The position numbers and the translations under genes were made by a program. A DNA stretch of 64,000 nt from Pseudomonas kielensis. Its GTDB lineage: Bacteria; Pseudomonadota; Gammaproteobacteria; Pseudomonadales; Pseudomonadaceae. Below are positions 1 through 10,325 of this stretch, in pieces (position 1 is the first letter of the stretch; every line of letters begins with the position of its first letter). The notes under the pieces were generated by a model that ran no database searches, was not told the DNA's origin, and saw only the letters and a list, made by a program, of their open reading frames with translations. Location of the stretch: NCBI RefSeq assembly GCF_014236655.1, contig NZ_JACMYG010000010.1, positions 62,001 through 126,000 of the forward strand, in the 5' to 3' direction.

Positions 1-483
1 GCTCAGGCGCTCGTTGATCAGCCGTGCCAGCTCCGCGCCTTCGCGCTCGCGGCCGGCCTTGAGCTCCTTGAGGCCCTGGTTGAACAGCGCCAGTGCCTCG
101 GCATTGAGCGCTTGTGGGTCGCTGGCGTCGGCCACCAAGACCCCCGGCCAGGCCAGCACTTCCAGCGGGTTGAGTGCCGCAGGATTGCTGATCAGGCTGG
201 CAATGGTTTCGGCGGCGGCGATCAGTTGCGCGGCGCGCTCGCGATCAACCTGCAGCGCCTTGCCGGTGGTTTCTTCGGTAAAACGCAGGGTGCACTCGAG
301 CTTGCCACGCGACAGGCCCTGGCGTAGGGCCTCGCGCACATTGCCCTCGAGGTCACGAAAGGACTCTGGCAGGCGCAGGTGCGGTTCCAGATAGCGGCTG
401 TTGACCGAGCGCAGCTCCCAGCTCAGGGTGCCCTGGCTGCCGGCTTTTTCGACGCGGGCAAAGGCGGTCATGCTGTGCACCAT
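1..483 (-). CDS. yicC: YicC family endoribonuclease (3' part outside window)
   Basis: The gene reads leftward from the ATG at 483 and runs off the left edge, so only the N-terminal 161 codons are present. The visible protein opens with MVHSMTAFARVE, includes the family's SVNSRYLE segment and continues through a charged, probably helical region. YicC proteins are stress-linked RNA-degrading factors of about 290 residues. The gene stands divergent to rph, an arrangement I recall from P. aeruginosa. Family membership is clear from the N-terminus. The catalytic C-terminal half cannot be assessed here. Confidence 0.9.
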   Translation of the reverse strand, partial: MVHSMTAFARVEKAGSQGTLSWELRSVNSRYLEPHLRLPESFRDLEGNVREALRQGLSRGKLECTLRFTEETTGKALQVDRERAAQLIAAAETIASLISNPAALNPLEVLAWPGVLVADASDPQALNAEALALFNQGLKELKAGREREGAELARLINERLS

Positions 484-708
484 GGCGGTACCTCGCGATG
501 CAGATCGCCAGCGAACCCCGGGGTTCGGCGAACCTGCTTGAATGAATTAAAGCCCACAGGCAACAAAGGCGCAGGATTGTAGCGCAGTGCAGGGGGAGCT
601 CCCAAACGAGGCGTGCGACAAAGCGCTGCAGCTCGTCGCAGCGTGCGCGGCAGAGCCCTCGCTCGTCGCCGGTTTTTTTTAGAAGTGCCCAGGCGTGCCC
701 GGCCGCCC

Positions 709-714
709 TATAAT
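709..714 (+). promoter_or_regulatory. Likely -10 box of the rph promoter
   Basis: A perfect TATAAT lies 38 bases before the rph start codon, in the 268-base gap between yicC and rph. No good -35 hexamer sits 16-18 bases upstream; the best candidate there is GTGCCC. The call therefore rests on the -10 box and its position. Confidence 0.5.
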
Positions 715-751
715 GCTCGGCAGATTTCCGTCCTTCGTACAGGTATCCCCT

Positions 752-1474
752 ATGAAACGTCCAAGTGGTCGCGCTGCCGATCAGCTTCGCTCGATCCGCA
801 TCACCCGCAACTACACCAAACACGCCGAGGGATCTGTACTGGTCGAGTTTGGCGATACCAAGGTGATCTGCACCGTCAGCGTCGAGAACGGCGTACCGCG
901 CTTCCTCAAGGGCCAGGGCCAGGGCTGGTTGACCGCCGAGTACGGCATGCTGCCGCGCGCCACCGGCGAGCGTAACCAGCGCGAAGCAAGCCGTGGCAAG
1001 CAAGGCGGCCGCACCCTGGAAATCCAACGCCTGATCGGCCGTTCGCTGCGCGCTGCGCTGGATATGTCCAAGCTCGGCGATGTGACCCTGTACGTCGATT
1101 GCGACGTGATCCAGGCCGACGGCGGTACCCGTACTGCCTCGATCACCGGCGCCATGGTGGCCCTGGTCGATGCCTTGAAAGTGATCAAGAAGCGTGGCGG
1201 CCTGAAAGGCGGCGACCCGCTCAAGCAAATGATCGCAGCCGTGTCGGTGGGCATGTACCAGGGCGAGCCAGTGCTGGACCTGGACTACCTGGAAGATTCG
1301 GCAGCCGAGACCGACCTGAACGTGGTGATGACCAGCACCGGTGGTTTCATCGAAGTGCAGGGCACCGCCGAAGGCGCGCCGTTCCAGCCTGAAGAGCTGA
1401 CGGCGATGCTGGAGCTGGCGAAAAAAGGCATGGCCGAGATTTTCGACTTGCAACAGGCTGCGCTGGCGGACTGA
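752..1474 (+). CDS. rph: Ribonuclease PH
   Basis: Phosphorolytic 3'-5' exoribonuclease that trims tRNA 3' ends, using phosphate and releasing nucleoside diphosphates. The 240-residue length is the family norm. The start [15 protein letters not shown] and the internal ATGERNQRE and [11 protein letters not shown] segments are RNase PH signatures that belong to the phosphate and substrate site. The ATG at 752 was chosen because family similarity begins there and a -10 box lies just upstream; an in-frame upstream extension to 695 carries no similarity. A small membrane-protein gene follows 29 bases downstream, probably on the same transcript. Confidence 0.97.
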   Translation: MKRPSGRAADQLRSIRITRNYTKHAEGSVLVEFGDTKVICTVSVENGVPRFLKGQGQGWLTAEYGMLPRATGERNQREASRGKQGGRTLEIQRLIGRSLRAALDMSKLGDVTLYVDCDVIQADGGTRTASITGAMVALVDALKVIKKRGGLKGGDPLKQMIAAVSVGMYQGEPVLDLDYLEDSAAETDLNVVMTSTGGFIEVQGTAEGAPFQPEELTAMLELAKKGMAEIFDLQQAALAD

Positions 1475-1503
1475 TTGTTCCGGTCGCCAGCAAGGAGAGC
1501 GTC

Positions 1504-1872
1504 ATGAGTGATGAGCAACTACCGGTGCCCGCGCCGAGCCGTGAGGTTCGTCAGTGGGCGATGTTCTGCCATCTCTCGGCCTTGCTGGGGATCTGGGTGC
1601 CGTTCGGCTCACTGATCGGCCCGCTGATTCTGTGGCAGATGAAGCGTGAGATGGACCCGTTCGTCGACGATCAGGGCAAGGAGGCGCTGAACTTCCAGAT
1701 CAGCGTGGCCATTGCCTCGGCCATATGCCTGCTGTTGATGGTGGTGGTGATCGGGTTCTTCCTGTTTGGCCTGCTGGCCATTGGCGCGCTGGTGCTGACC
1801 ATCATTGCCGGGGTCAAGGCCAATGAGGGGCAGGTGTATCGTTACCCGTTCACCTGGCGGTTGATCAAGTAA
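1504..1872 (+). CDS. DUF4870 small membrane protein
   Basis: A 122-residue protein of the DUF4870 (Tic20-like) group with no established function. After a short N-terminal tail come a hydrophobic segment at about 22-45, the polar motif DPFVDDQGKEALNFQ that typifies the family, and two more hydrophobic segments at about 62-88 and 90-103. This predicts three membrane spans. A Shine-Dalgarno AAGGAGAG precedes the ATG. It follows rph closely and probably shares its transcript, which would end at the hairpin near 1980-2009. Confidence 0.85.
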   Translation: MSDEQLPVPAPSREVRQWAMFCHLSALLGIWVPFGSLIGPLILWQMKREMDPFVDDQGKEALNFQISVAIASAICLLLMVVVIGFFLFGLLAIGALVLTIIAGVKANEGQVYRYPFTWRLIK

Positions 1873-1890
1873 TAACCAGATGCAGTTCCT

Positions 1891-1978
1891 GTGGGAGCGG
1901 GCTTGCCCGCGATAGCGATCTGGCAGGCAGCACATGGGCTGAATGTCATGGCCTCATCGCGGGCAAGCCCGCTCCCAC
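1891..1978. repeat. REP-type inverted repeat pair
   Basis: Two inverted copies of a REP unit (GTGGGAGCGGGCTTGCCCGC and its complement) are separated by about 40 bases. This is the usual BIME-like doublet found between genes in fluorescent pseudomonads. It lies between the convergent DUF4870 and crc genes. Mobilisation by a RAYT-type transposase is known for such elements, but none is encoded here. Confidence 0.85.
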
Positions 1979-2010
1979 AAAAAAGCCGACATCGCTGTCG
2001 GCTTTTTTGT
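1979..2010. terminator. Rho-independent terminator, bidirectional
   Basis: The stem AAAAGCCGACA/TGTCGGCTTTT with a short loop has A and T runs on its two sides. It would end transcripts from the DUF4870 gene (rightward) and from crc (leftward). Confidence 0.85.
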
Positions 2011-2027
2011 GTCTTGCGTATCGACGC

Positions 2028-2807
2028 CTAGATGGTCAGCGTCCAGTCGTAGTCCACGATCAACGGTGCGTGCTGCGAGAACCGCGGTTGACGGGGCAGA
2101 CGTGCACTGCGAACAAAGCGGCGCAGGCCTGGGGTCAACAGCTGGTAGTCGAAGCGCCAGCCCAGGTTGAGCATCTCAGCCTGTTCGTTGTCTGGCCACC
2201 AGCTGTACTGGTCGCCTTCACGGCTGACTTCGCGCAGGGCGTCGACATAACCCATGTTGCCGACAATCTCGTCCATCCAGGCACGTTCAGGTGCCAGGAA
2301 GCCCGGGGATTGCTGGCTGTCGCGCCAGTTTTTGATATCCAGCTTCTGTTGCGCCACGTACAGCGAGCCACAATAAATGTACTCGCGCCGCTTGCGCCGC
2401 TGTTTATCCAGATAACGGGCGAAATCGTCCATTAGCTTGAACTTCTGGTTCAAGTCTTCATCGCCGTTCTGCCCCGAAGGGAGCAGCAAGGTCGCGATGC
2501 TGACCTTGTCGAAATCGGCTTGCAGGTAGCGCCCGTAGCGGTCGGCCGTCTCGAAACCGAGACCGCTGATGACAGCCTTCGGTTGCAGCCGCGAATACAA
2601 AGCCACGCCACCTTGGGCGGGGACTTCGGCATCGCAGGCATAAAGGAAGTAGCCATCCAGTTGGAAGGCTGGATCGTCCAGTTCAAAGGCGGAGGCGCGG
2701 GTGTCCTGCAGGCAGATGACGTCGGCATTCTGGGCTTGCAGCCAACTGAGCAAACCGCGCTCGACTGCCGCCTGAATACCATTGACGTTCACACTGATGA
2801 TCCGCAT
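2028..2807 (-). CDS. crc: Catabolite repression control protein Crc
   Basis: Crc acts with Hfq at A-rich target sites in mRNAs to repress translation of genes for non-preferred carbon sources. The 259-residue protein has the exonuclease III / EEP fold. It opens with MRIISVNVNGIQAA and is close to full length by comparison with the P. aeruginosa Crc I remember. Residues needed for ExoIII catalysis are altered: the metal-binding Glu is Asp35 in LQDTRAS, the GDMN motif reads CGSLY at 146-150, and the terminal SDH motif reads SQH. That fits a non-nuclease regulator and not Xth. It is divergent from pyrE, the conserved Pseudomonas arrangement. An in-frame extension to 2843 exists, but the ATG at 2807 matches the family. 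Confidence 0.95.
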   Translation of the reverse strand: MRIISVNVNGIQAAVERGLLSWLQAQNADVICLQDTRASAFELDDPAFQLDGYFLYACDAEVPAQGGVALYSRLQPKAVISGLGFETADRYGRYLQADFDKVSIATLLLPSGQNGDEDLNQKFKLMDDFARYLDKQRRKRREYIYCGSLYVAQQKLDIKNWRDSQQSPGFLAPERAWMDEIVGNMGYVDALREVSREGDQYSWWPDNEQAEMLNLGWRFDYQLLTPGLRRFVRSARLPRQPRFSQHAPLIVDYDWTLTI

Positions 2808-2889
2808 AAATGGCCCCAAAAATCGCGTGCGTGTATGATACACGGCGTCAAGCTAATTAGCTAAATCCGTGGTATTTGGGGTTTTTTGC

Positions 2890-3534
2890 ATGCAAGCGTA
2901 TCAGCGCGATTTCATTCGTTTTGCCATCGATCGCGGCGTTTTGCGCTTCGGTGAGTTCACCCTGAAGTCCGGGCGTACCAGTCCTTACTTCTTTAATGCC
3001 GGCCTGTTCAACTCCGGCAGCGCCCTGGCGCAGCTGGGTCGCTTTTATGCGGCGGCCATCGTCGAGAGCGGTATTTCCTTCGACGTGCTGTTTGGCCCGG
3101 CGTACAAGGGCATCCCATTGGCGGCAACCACCGCCGTGGCGCTGGCCGAGCATCACAACCGTGACCTGCCATGGTGCTTCAACCGCAAGGAAGCCAAGGC
3201 CCACGGCGAAGGCGGCAGCCTGGTGGGCGCACCGCTGACCGGCGACGTGCTGATCATCGACGACGTGATCACCGCGGGCACCGCGATCCGTGAAGTGATG
3301 CAGATCATCGCTTCCCAGGACGGCGCCAAGGCTGCTGGCGTGTTGATTGCCCTCAACCGTCAGGAGCGCGGCAATGGTGAGCTGTCGGCGATCCAGGAAG
3401 TGGAGCGTGACTTCGGGATTCCGGTCATCAGCATCGTTTCGTTGAACCAGGTCCTGGAGTTCCTGGCCGACGATCCTCAGCTCAAGCAGCATCTGCCAGC
3501 CGTAGAAGCCTACCGCGCGCAGTTCGGCGTGTAG
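2890..3534 (+). CDS. pyrE: Orotate phosphoribosyltransferase
   Basis: Transfers the phosphoribosyl group from PRPP to orotate, giving OMP in pyrimidine synthesis. The 214-residue length is normal. The PRPP-binding loop [13 protein letters not shown] lies near residue 125, and the N-terminal [13 protein letters not shown] segment is typical of the enzyme. The ATG at 2890 begins the conserved MQAYQRDFI; an upstream ATG at 2869 would add seven unlikely residues. The 82-base gap to divergent crc holds two short palindromes. A strong terminator follows. Confidence 0.97.
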   Translation: MQAYQRDFIRFAIDRGVLRFGEFTLKSGRTSPYFFNAGLFNSGSALAQLGRFYAAAIVESGISFDVLFGPAYKGIPLAATTAVALAEHHNRDLPWCFNRKEAKAHGEGGSLVGAPLTGDVLIIDDVITAGTAIREVMQIIASQDGAKAAGVLIALNRQERGNGELSAIQEVERDFGIPVISIVSLNQVLEFLADDPQLKQHLPAVEAYRAQFGV

Positions 3535-3546
3535 CCGTCGCCGGAC

Positions 3547-3587
3547 AAAAAAAGACCCCGCTCAGCCTGGCTGAGCGGGGTCTTTTT
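3547..3587. terminator. Bidirectional Rho-independent terminator
   Basis: A stem of about 15 bp (AAAGACCCCGCTCAGCC and its complement) is flanked by A and T runs. It separates the convergent pyrE and argB genes. Confidence 0.93.
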
Positions 3588-3601
3588 ACAGGTGCCAGCG
3601 C

Positions 3602-4507
<906 letters not shown>

Positions 4508-4546
4508 TCAGGGCTCCGGCACTTGTGTAAAAGGCGCTTCAAATAA

Positions 4547-5944
4547 TCAAAACGGGAGTTGGAGGTCAGGTGCAACACGTTTCAGCTGAGCGTGGAACAC
4601 ATCCTTGATGCGCTGCAATTCGGCCTCGTCGTCAGCCTCGAAACGCAGCACCAGCACCGGTGTGGTGTTGGAGGCGCGAACCAGGCCCCAGCCTTTGGCG
4701 TAGTCGACTCGCACACCGTCAATGGTGGTCAGGTCGGCGCCGTCGCCCCACTGGGCGTCGTGCAGTGCATCAATGATGCTGAATTTGCTCTCTTCGGTCA
4801 CATGGATATTGATTTCCGGCGTGGAAATATCGTTCGGGAAGGTCTCGAACAGTTCCTGAGCCGTGGATTTCTCCTGGCTGAGGATCTCCAGCAGGCGAGC
4901 GGCGCTGTAAATGCCGTCGTCAAAACCGAACCAGCGCTCCTGGAAGAAGATGTGCCCGCTCATTTCGCCAGCGAGCAGGGCACCGGACTGCTTCATTTTT
5001 TTCTTGATCAGCGAGTGGCCGGTTTTCCACATCAGTGGGCGACCGCCATATTCCTTGATCAGCGGGGTCAGGCGGCGGGTGCATTTGACGTCGAAGATGA
5101 TCTCAGCGTCCGGGTTACGTGCGACCACGTCCTTGGCAAAGAGCATCAGCAGGCGGTCCGGGAACACGATGTCGCCGGTATTGGTCACCACGCCGACACG
5201 GTCACCGTCACCGTCGAAGGCCAGGCCCAGGTCGGCATTGGTTTGCTTGACCTTGGCGATCAGGTCCACCAGGTTTTCTGGTTTGCCCGGGTCCGGGTGG
5301 TGGTTGGGGAAGTTGCCGTCGACTTCGCAGAAGAGCGGGATTACTTCGCAATTCAGGGCTTCGATCAGTTGGGGGGCAATCACGCCGGCAGCGCCGTTGC
5401 CGCAGTCAACCACCACTTTCAGGCGGCGTGCGAGCTTGATGTCCTGAACAATCTGGGCGCTGTACCGATCGAGAATCTCGACCTTGGTGATGCTGCCCTG
5501 GCCGCTGGTCAGGTTGTTGCTTTTCAGGCGCTCGTGCAGGGCCTGAATCTGTTCGTTGGCCAGGGTGTCGCCAGCGATCACGATTTTGAAGCCGTTGTAG
5601 TCCGACGGGTTGTGGCTGCCGGTGAGCATCACCCCAGACTTGCCCGCGAGGACGTTGGCGGCGTAGTACAGCGCCGGAGTTGGCACCAGGCCGACGTCGC
5701 TGACATGGCAGCCAGCATCGGCCAGGCCCTGGATCAGTTGCTCAACCAGTTCCGGGCCGGACAGGCGGCCGTCACGGCCGACGCTGATGTTCGGTTCATC
5801 CTGGGCCAGGGTCTGGGCGCCGATGGCGCGACCGATCCAGTAAGCGGTTTCGGCGTTGAGGAATTTCGGTACGGTGCCGCGAATGTCATAGGCGCGAAAG
5901 ATGCTGTCGGGAAGCGTCGGGGCAATCTTGCTTGGGGTGCTCAT
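4547..5944 (-). CDS. algC: Phosphomannomutase/phosphoglucomutase AlgC
   Basis: Interconverts hexose 1- and 6-phosphates, supplying GDP-mannose for alginate, and LPS and rhamnolipid sugars. The 465-residue protein has all four phosphohexomutase sites: the phosphoserine loop TGSHNP with Ser110, the metal-binding DGDGDR near 245, the sugar-binding GEMSGH, and the C-terminal phosphate-binding RASNTTPVL. The ATG at 5944 starts MSTPSKIAPTLPDSIF, which matches the AlgC N-terminus; an extension to 5980 lacks similarity. This is the single-domain form, without the long N-terminal extension reported for some annotations of the P. aeruginosa gene. Neighbours dut and argB lie in the same orientation. Confidence 0.96.
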   Translation of the reverse strand: MSTPSKIAPTLPDSIFRAYDIRGTVPKFLNAETAYWIGRAIGAQTLAQDEPNISVGRDGRLSGPELVEQLIQGLADAGCHVSDVGLVPTPALYYAANVLAGKSGVMLTGSHNPSDYNGFKIVIAGDTLANEQIQALHERLKSNNLTSGQGSITKVEILDRYSAQIVQDIKLARRLKVVVDCGNGAAGVIAPQLIEALNCEVIPLFCEVDGNFPNHHPDPGKPENLVDLIAKVKQTNADLGLAFDGDGDRVGVVTNTGDIVFPDRLLMLFAKDVVARNPDAEIIFDVKCTRRLTPLIKEYGGRPLMWKTGHSLIKKKMKQSGALLAGEMSGHIFFQERWFGFDDGIYSAARLLEILSQEKSTAQELFETFPNDISTPEINIHVTEESKFSIIDALHDAQWGDGADLTTIDGVRVDYAKGWGLVRASNTTPVLVLRFEADDEAELQRIKDVFHAQLKRVAPDLQLPF

Positions 5945-6152
5945 CTGCGGAAATGCTCCATTTCGAAAGTGGCAGGACAAACCGTCAATTCATTCGACGG
6001 CGGATTCAAACTGAAGGGTATGACGGCGTTTTCCACCCATAGTTCGTGGTATGAAAGGGCCATGATGCATCGTGGGGCGTGGCTTTGTTTCGCCAGTAGC
6101 TCGATTTTCGGCGTCAATCCGTTCATTCGAACCTGCCCCAGTCCGGGTCCCG

Positions 6153-6608
6153 CTATTTGGCGCCGGTGTGGCCGAAACCACCGACGCCGCGCTCGGTTTC
6201 AACGAACTCTTCAACCATCTCGAAATGCGCCTGCACGACCGGCACCAGCACCAATTGCGCCAGGCGTTCGCCGACCGTCATGGTGAATGCGCTCTGGCCG
6301 CGGTTCCAGCAGGACACCATCAGTGGGCCCTGGTAGTCGGAGTCGATCAGGCCGACCAGGTTGCCCAGCACGATCCCGTGCTTATGGCCCAGGCCCGAGC
6401 GCGGCAGGATCAGCGCGGCCAGGCCCGGATCGCCGATGTACACTGACAGGCCGGTAGGGATCAGCACCGTTTCGCCGGGCTGGATAATGGTGTCTTGTTC
6501 CAGCATGGCCCGCAGGTCAAGGCCGGCGGAACCAGGTGTGGCGTACTGGGGCAGCGGAAATTCGCTGCCGATGCGTGGGTCGAGGATCTTGGCTTGCAAA
6601 GCGTGCAT
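6153..6608 (-). CDS. dut: dUTP diphosphatase
   Basis: Hydrolyses dUTP to dUMP, keeping uracil out of DNA and feeding dTMP synthesis. The trimeric-dUTPase motifs occur in order across 151 residues: [35 protein letters not shown], and [12 protein letters not shown]. The C-terminal glycine-rich arm ends [13 protein letters not shown], so the protein is complete. coaBC ends only 5 bases upstream on the same strand, so coaBC-dut is very likely one transcript. Confidence 0.97.
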   Translation of the reverse strand: MHALQAKILDPRIGSEFPLPQYATPGSAGLDLRAMLEQDTIIQPGETVLIPTGLSVYIGDPGLAALILPRSGLGHKHGIVLGNLVGLIDSDYQGPLMVSCWNRGQSAFTMTVGERLAQLVLVPVVQAHFEMVEEFVETERGVGGFGHTGAK

Positions 6609-6613
6609 ACGAA

Positions 6614-7822
6614 TTAAACCTGGTTCAGACGTTCGGCGATAAAAGTGATCAGTTGGCGGGCAATCTTGCCCTTGCTGGTCTGGGCGAAAAGGGTGGCGTG
6701 CAACTCACGGTCGATCACGCTGCAGGCGTTTTCCTCGCTGTTGAAGCCAATACTGGGGTTGGCCACGTCGTTGGCGACGATCAGGTCGAGGTTCTTGTCC
6801 TTGAGCTTGCGTGCGGCGTAATCGAGCAGGTGTTCGGTTTCGGCGGCGAATCCGACACTGAACGGACGGTCAGGTCGGGTGGCAATGGTGGCCAGAATAT
6901 CTGGGTTGCGCACCATTTGCAGGACAAAGCCGTCGCCTGTCGTAGGGTCTTTCTTGAGTTTTTGCGGGGCGACGACTTCCGGGCGGTAGTCCGCAACCGC
7001 AGCGGACGCGATGAACAGGTCGCAAGGAATCGCGGCCTCGCAGGCGGCCAGCATGTCGCGGGCGCTGACCACATCGATGCGCGTCACCCGGTCCGGGGTC
7101 GGCAAGTGCACGGGGCCGGTGATCAGGGTCACGCGGGCACCGGCTTCCACCGCGGCTTCGGCCAGGGCAAAGCCCATTTTTCCGGAGCTGTGGTTGGTGA
7201 TGTAGCGGACCGGGTCAATGTTTTCCTGGGTCGGACCGGCCGTGATCAGCACGTGCCGGCCGGTCAGCGCCTGGCGCTGGAAACAATCGGCCGCGCACTG
7301 GGCCAGGTCATCGGCCTCCATCATGCGGCCCATGCCGACGTCGCCGCAGGCCTGGCTGCCCGAGGCCGGGCCGAAGACCTTGAAGCCGCGGCTTTCAAGC
7401 AACTGGGTATTGGCCTGGGTGGCCGGGTCGCGCCACATTGCCTGGTTCATGGCTGGCGCCAGGGCGATGGTGGCGTCGGTGGCCAGGACCAGGGTGGTCA
7501 GCAGGTCGTTGGCAATGCCTTGGGCCAGGCGGGCAATCAGGTCCGCGGTGGCGGGGGCGATCAGCACCAGGTCAGCCCACTTGGCGAGCTCGATGTGGCC
7601 CATCGCGGCTTCGGCCGCCGGGTCCAGCAGGTCGAGGTGCACCGGGTGCCCGGAGAGGGCCTGCATGGTCAGCGGGGTGATGAACTCGCTGCCGCCGCGG
7701 GTCATGACCACGCGCACTTCGGCGCCCTGGTCGATCAGGCGGCGAACCAGTTCGGCGCTCTTGTAGGCAGCAATGCCGCCGCCGACGCCCAGAACGATGC
7801 GTTTCCGATACAGCCGCTGCAT
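6614..7822 (-). CDS. coaBC: Bifunctional phosphopantothenoylcysteine decarboxylase/synthetase
   Basis: Joins cysteine to 4'-phosphopantothenate (CoaB) and decarboxylates the product (CoaC) in coenzyme A synthesis. The N-terminal flavoprotein half shows the GGGIAAYK start, the catalytic His in MGHIELAKW, the PAMNQAMW motif and the [12 protein letters not shown] lid with its Cys. The C-terminal half begins [19 protein letters not shown] and contains the QKLKK loop of the synthetase. The length is 402 residues from the ATG at 7822. An extension to 7891 is open, but it runs into the divergent radC promoter area and lacks similarity. Confidence 0.97.
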   Translation of the reverse strand: MQRLYRKRIVLGVGGGIAAYKSAELVRRLIDQGAEVRVVMTRGGSEFITPLTMQALSGHPVHLDLLDPAAEAAMGHIELAKWADLVLIAPATADLIARLAQGIANDLLTTLVLATDATIALAPAMNQAMWRDPATQANTQLLESRGFKVFGPASGSQACGDVGMGRMMEADDLAQCAADCFQRQALTGRHVLITAGPTQENIDPVRYITNHSSGKMGFALAEAAVEAGARVTLITGPVHLPTPDRVTRIDVVSARDMLAACEAAIPCDLFIASAAVADYRPEVVAPQKLKKDPTTGDGFVLQMVRNPDILATIATRPDRPFSVGFAAETEHLLDYAARKLKDKNLDLIVANDVANPSIGFNSEENACSVIDRELHATLFAQTSKGKIARQLITFIAERLNQV

Positions 7823-7957
7823 AGGTCTGCCTTTCAATTCGTTGGTGACATACGTGGCGAAACCCCCTCCCCAGGGAACAATCGCCCGCAAAAAAGATGG
7901 GCTACGATATCACAGCGACCGCTACGGAACAGCGGCGCCCATCGACAGGGAGGTGCT

Positions 7958-8632
7958 ATGAGCATTCGAGATTGGCCGACGACAGAGCGGCCACGGGAGA
8001 AACTTCTGGAGCAGGGTTCGGCGAGCCTCTCCGACGCGGAATTGTTGGCGATCTTTCTGCGCACCGGGGTCGCCGGGAAAAGCGCGGTAGACCTGGCCAG
8101 GCACTTGCTGCAGCAGTTTGGCAGTTTGCGTAACTTGCTGGAGGCGGACCAGCAGACGTTCGCCGGCCAGTTGGGGTTGGGGCCGGCGAAATTCGCCCAA
8201 TTGCAGGCGGTACTGGAGATGGCGCGTCGGCACTTGGCCGAGCACCTGCGCCAGGCCTCAGTACTCAAGAGCCCGATCGAGGTGCGCAACTACCTCAAGG
8301 CCATGCTGCGGCATGAGCCCCACGAGGTGTTTGCGTGTCTGTTCCTCGATTCCCGGCATCGGGTCCTGGCATTCGAGATCCTGTTTCGCGGCTCGATCGA
8401 CACCACCAGCGTTCATCCGCGCCAGGTGGTCAAGCGCGCCCTGGCGCACAACGCGGCGGCGTTGATCCTGTGCCACAACCACCCCTCGGGAAACGCCGAG
8501 CCGAGCCCGGCCGACCGGGCGCTGACCAAGCGTTTGCAGGAGACGATGGAGTTGGTCGATGTGCGAGTGCTCGACCATTTCATCGTCGGTGACGGTGATC
8601 CGTTGTCGATGGCCGAGTATGGGTGGATCTAG
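7958..8632 (+). CDS. radC: RadC family JAB-domain protein
   Basis: A 224-residue member of the RadC/UPF0758 family. The N-terminal region (about 1-100) looks like a helix-hairpin-helix domain. The C-terminal JAB/MPN domain carries the metal-site motif [15 protein letters not shown]. The historic role in DNA repair has been withdrawn in E. coli and the substrate is unknown. The ATG at 7958 follows a Shine-Dalgarno GGGAGG. It is divergent from coaBC with a 135-base gap, an arrangement common in gammaproteobacteria. Confidence 0.93.
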   Translation: MSIRDWPTTERPREKLLEQGSASLSDAELLAIFLRTGVAGKSAVDLARHLLQQFGSLRNLLEADQQTFAGQLGLGPAKFAQLQAVLEMARRHLAEHLRQASVLKSPIEVRNYLKAMLRHEPHEVFACLFLDSRHRVLAFEILFRGSIDTTSVHPRQVVKRALAHNAAALILCHNHPSGNAEPSPADRALTKRLQETMELVDVRVLDHFIVGDGDPLSMAEYGWI

Positions 8633-8721
8633 GCGCCGAATGCGTCCCCCATCCATGGCCATGCGGGAGTAGTGCTCAGCACGCAGCGCTCCACCCGGAC
8701 CGCTGCGTGAGGATTGAGTTT

Positions 8722-8741
8722 TTTCGCGAGCAAGCTCGCGC
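8722..8741. repeat. Single REP-like half element
   Basis: The palindrome CGCGAGCAAGCTCGCG followed by CCTAG resembles one arm of the REP family seen elsewhere in this window. It lies between convergent radC and the binding-protein gene. A T run precedes it instead of following it, so it is not a classic terminator for radC. Confidence 0.5.
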
Positions 8742-10325
8742 CTAGCGTTTGATTTTCGAGAAGTCCTGGCGGCCGAACGGGCTGACCGAGTAGCCCTGGA
8801 TCTCCTTGCGGGTCAGGGCGTAGGCGGTCGGGTGGGCCAGGGGGAGCCACAGCGCCTGCTGCTGGATTTGCCCCTGGGCCTGCTCGTAGAGCTTGGTGCG
8901 CACGCCCTGCTCGGTGGTGGTCTTGCCGGCGTTGATCAGCTTGTCCAGGCCTTGATCGCAGTACCGTGCGAAGTTGGTCCCGGACTGCACGGCCGCGCAG
9001 GAGAATTGCGGGGTCAGGAAGTTGTCCGGATCGCCGTTGTCACCGGCCCAGCCCATGAACAGCAGGTCGTGCTCGCCGGCTTTGGCCCGACGAATCAGTT
9101 CGCCCCATTCGATCACGCGAATTTCCGCCTGAATCCCCAGTTCCGCCAAATCCGCCTGCAGCAATTGAGCGCCCAGGCTCGGGTTGGGGTTGAGCAGGCT
9201 GCCGGAAGGGCGGGTCCAGATGGTGGTCTTGAAGCCGTCCTTGAGTCCGGCCTTGGCCATCAGCGCGCGCGCCTTGGTGAGGTCCTTCGGATAGCCCGGC
9301 AGGTCCTTGGCATAGCTCCAGGTGTTGGGCGGGTAAGGGCCGTTGGCGGCTTGGGCGGTGTCTTCGAACACGGCCTTGAGGTAGCTGGCCTTGTCGAAGG
9401 CCAGATTGATCGCCTGGCGCACCTCCGGTTTGTCCAGCGGCGGATGCTGGCTGTTGATGGCGACGAAGGCGGTCATGAAGGCTGGCGTGCTCTCGACCTT
9501 GAGGCTCGGCTCCTGGGCGGCAGCCTGGACGTCCAGCGGTTTGGGCGACAGGGCGATCTGGCATTCGTTGCGCCGCAGTTTCTGCAGGCGCACGTTGGCG
9601 TCCGGGGTAATGGCGAACACCAGGGTGTCGATCGCGGGCTTGCCGGCGAAGTAGTCGCGGTTTGCCTTGTAGCGGATCGATGCGTCTTTCTGGAAACGTC
9701 CGAAAATGAACGGCCCAGTGCCGATCGGCTGGCTGTTGAGTTTCTCGGGTGTGCCCGCCTTGAGCAACTGATCGGCGTATTGCGCGGAGTAGATCGAGGC
9801 GAAACCCATGCTCAGTGTGGCGAGGAAGGTCGAGTCGGGGTGGTCGAGGGTGAAGCGAATGGTCAGCGGGTCGAGGGCGTCGATTTTCTTGATCAGCGCA
9901 GGCAGCTGCATCGATTGGGCGTGAGGGAAGCCACTCTGGGCGATCTTGTGCCAGGGCTGTGCCGGATCCAGCATGCGGTCAAAGCTGAACTTCACGTCTT
10001 CGGCGGTCAGGGTGCGGCTCGGGTTGAAGTACTCGGTGCGATGGAACTTCACCTCCGGGCGCAGCTTGAAGACATAGATCAGGCCGTCGGCCGAGACTTC
10101 CCAGCTGTCAGCCAGGCTCGGCACGACCTTGCCACTGACGGTGTCAAAATCCACCAGGCGATTCATCAGCACGTCCGCCGAGGCGTTGGTGGTGGTCAGC
10201 GAGTTGTATTGAACGACGTCGAACCCTTCCGGACTGGCCTCGGTGCAGACGCTCAGGGCGGCAGCCTGGGCCAAAGGGCTCAGCAGCAGTGGGGCAAGCA
10301 ACAGCGGTAGGGCAGCGAGGCGCAT
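8742..10325 (-). CDS. ABC transporter periplasmic peptide-binding protein (DppA-like)
   Basis: A solute-binding protein of family 5 (SBP_bac_5), which deliver di- and oligopeptides to ABC importers. The 527-residue precursor starts with a Sec signal peptide, MRLAALPLLLAPLLLSPLAQA, with probable cleavage near residue 22. The family signature around LADSWEVSADGLIYVFKLR and the VKFSFDRMLD segment are present. No permease or ATPase genes are adjacent, so it must work with a transporter encoded elsewhere; P. aeruginosa has a similar solitary DppA paralogue (called DppA5, from memory) beside rpmB. The substrate is inferred only from family. Confidence 0.9.
   Translation of the reverse strand: MRLAALPLLLAPLLLSPLAQAAALSVCTEASPEGFDVVQYNSLTTTNASADVLMNRLVDFDTVSGKVVPSLADSWEVSADGLIYVFKLRPEVKFHRTEYFNPSRTLTAEDVKFSFDRMLDPAQPWHKIAQSGFPHAQSMQLPALIKKIDALDPLTIRFTLDHPDSTFLATLSMGFASIYSAQYADQLLKAGTPEKLNSQPIGTGPFIFGRFQKDASIRYKANRDYFAGKPAIDTLVFAITPDANVRLQKLRRNECQIALSPKPLDVQAAAQEPSLKVESTPAFMTAFVAINSQHPPLDKPEVRQAINLAFDKASYLKAVFEDTAQAANGPYPPNTWSYAKDLPGYPKDLTKARALMAKAGLKDGFKTTIWTRPSGSLLNPNPSLGAQLLQADLAELGIQAEIRVIEWGELIRRAKAGEHDLLFMGWAGDNGDPDNFLTPQFSCAAVQSGTNFARYCDQGLDKLINAGKTTTEQGVRTKLYEQAQGQIQQQALWLPLAHPTAYALTRKEIQGYSVSPFGRQDFSKIKR

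Noticed and set aside
4559-6286. 575-codon open frame on the plus strand
   Set aside because: It is antisense to algC and dut and lacks domains.
8832-10310. 492-codon open frame on the plus strand
   Set aside because: It is antisense to the peptide-binding protein gene, which has a signal peptide and family signature.
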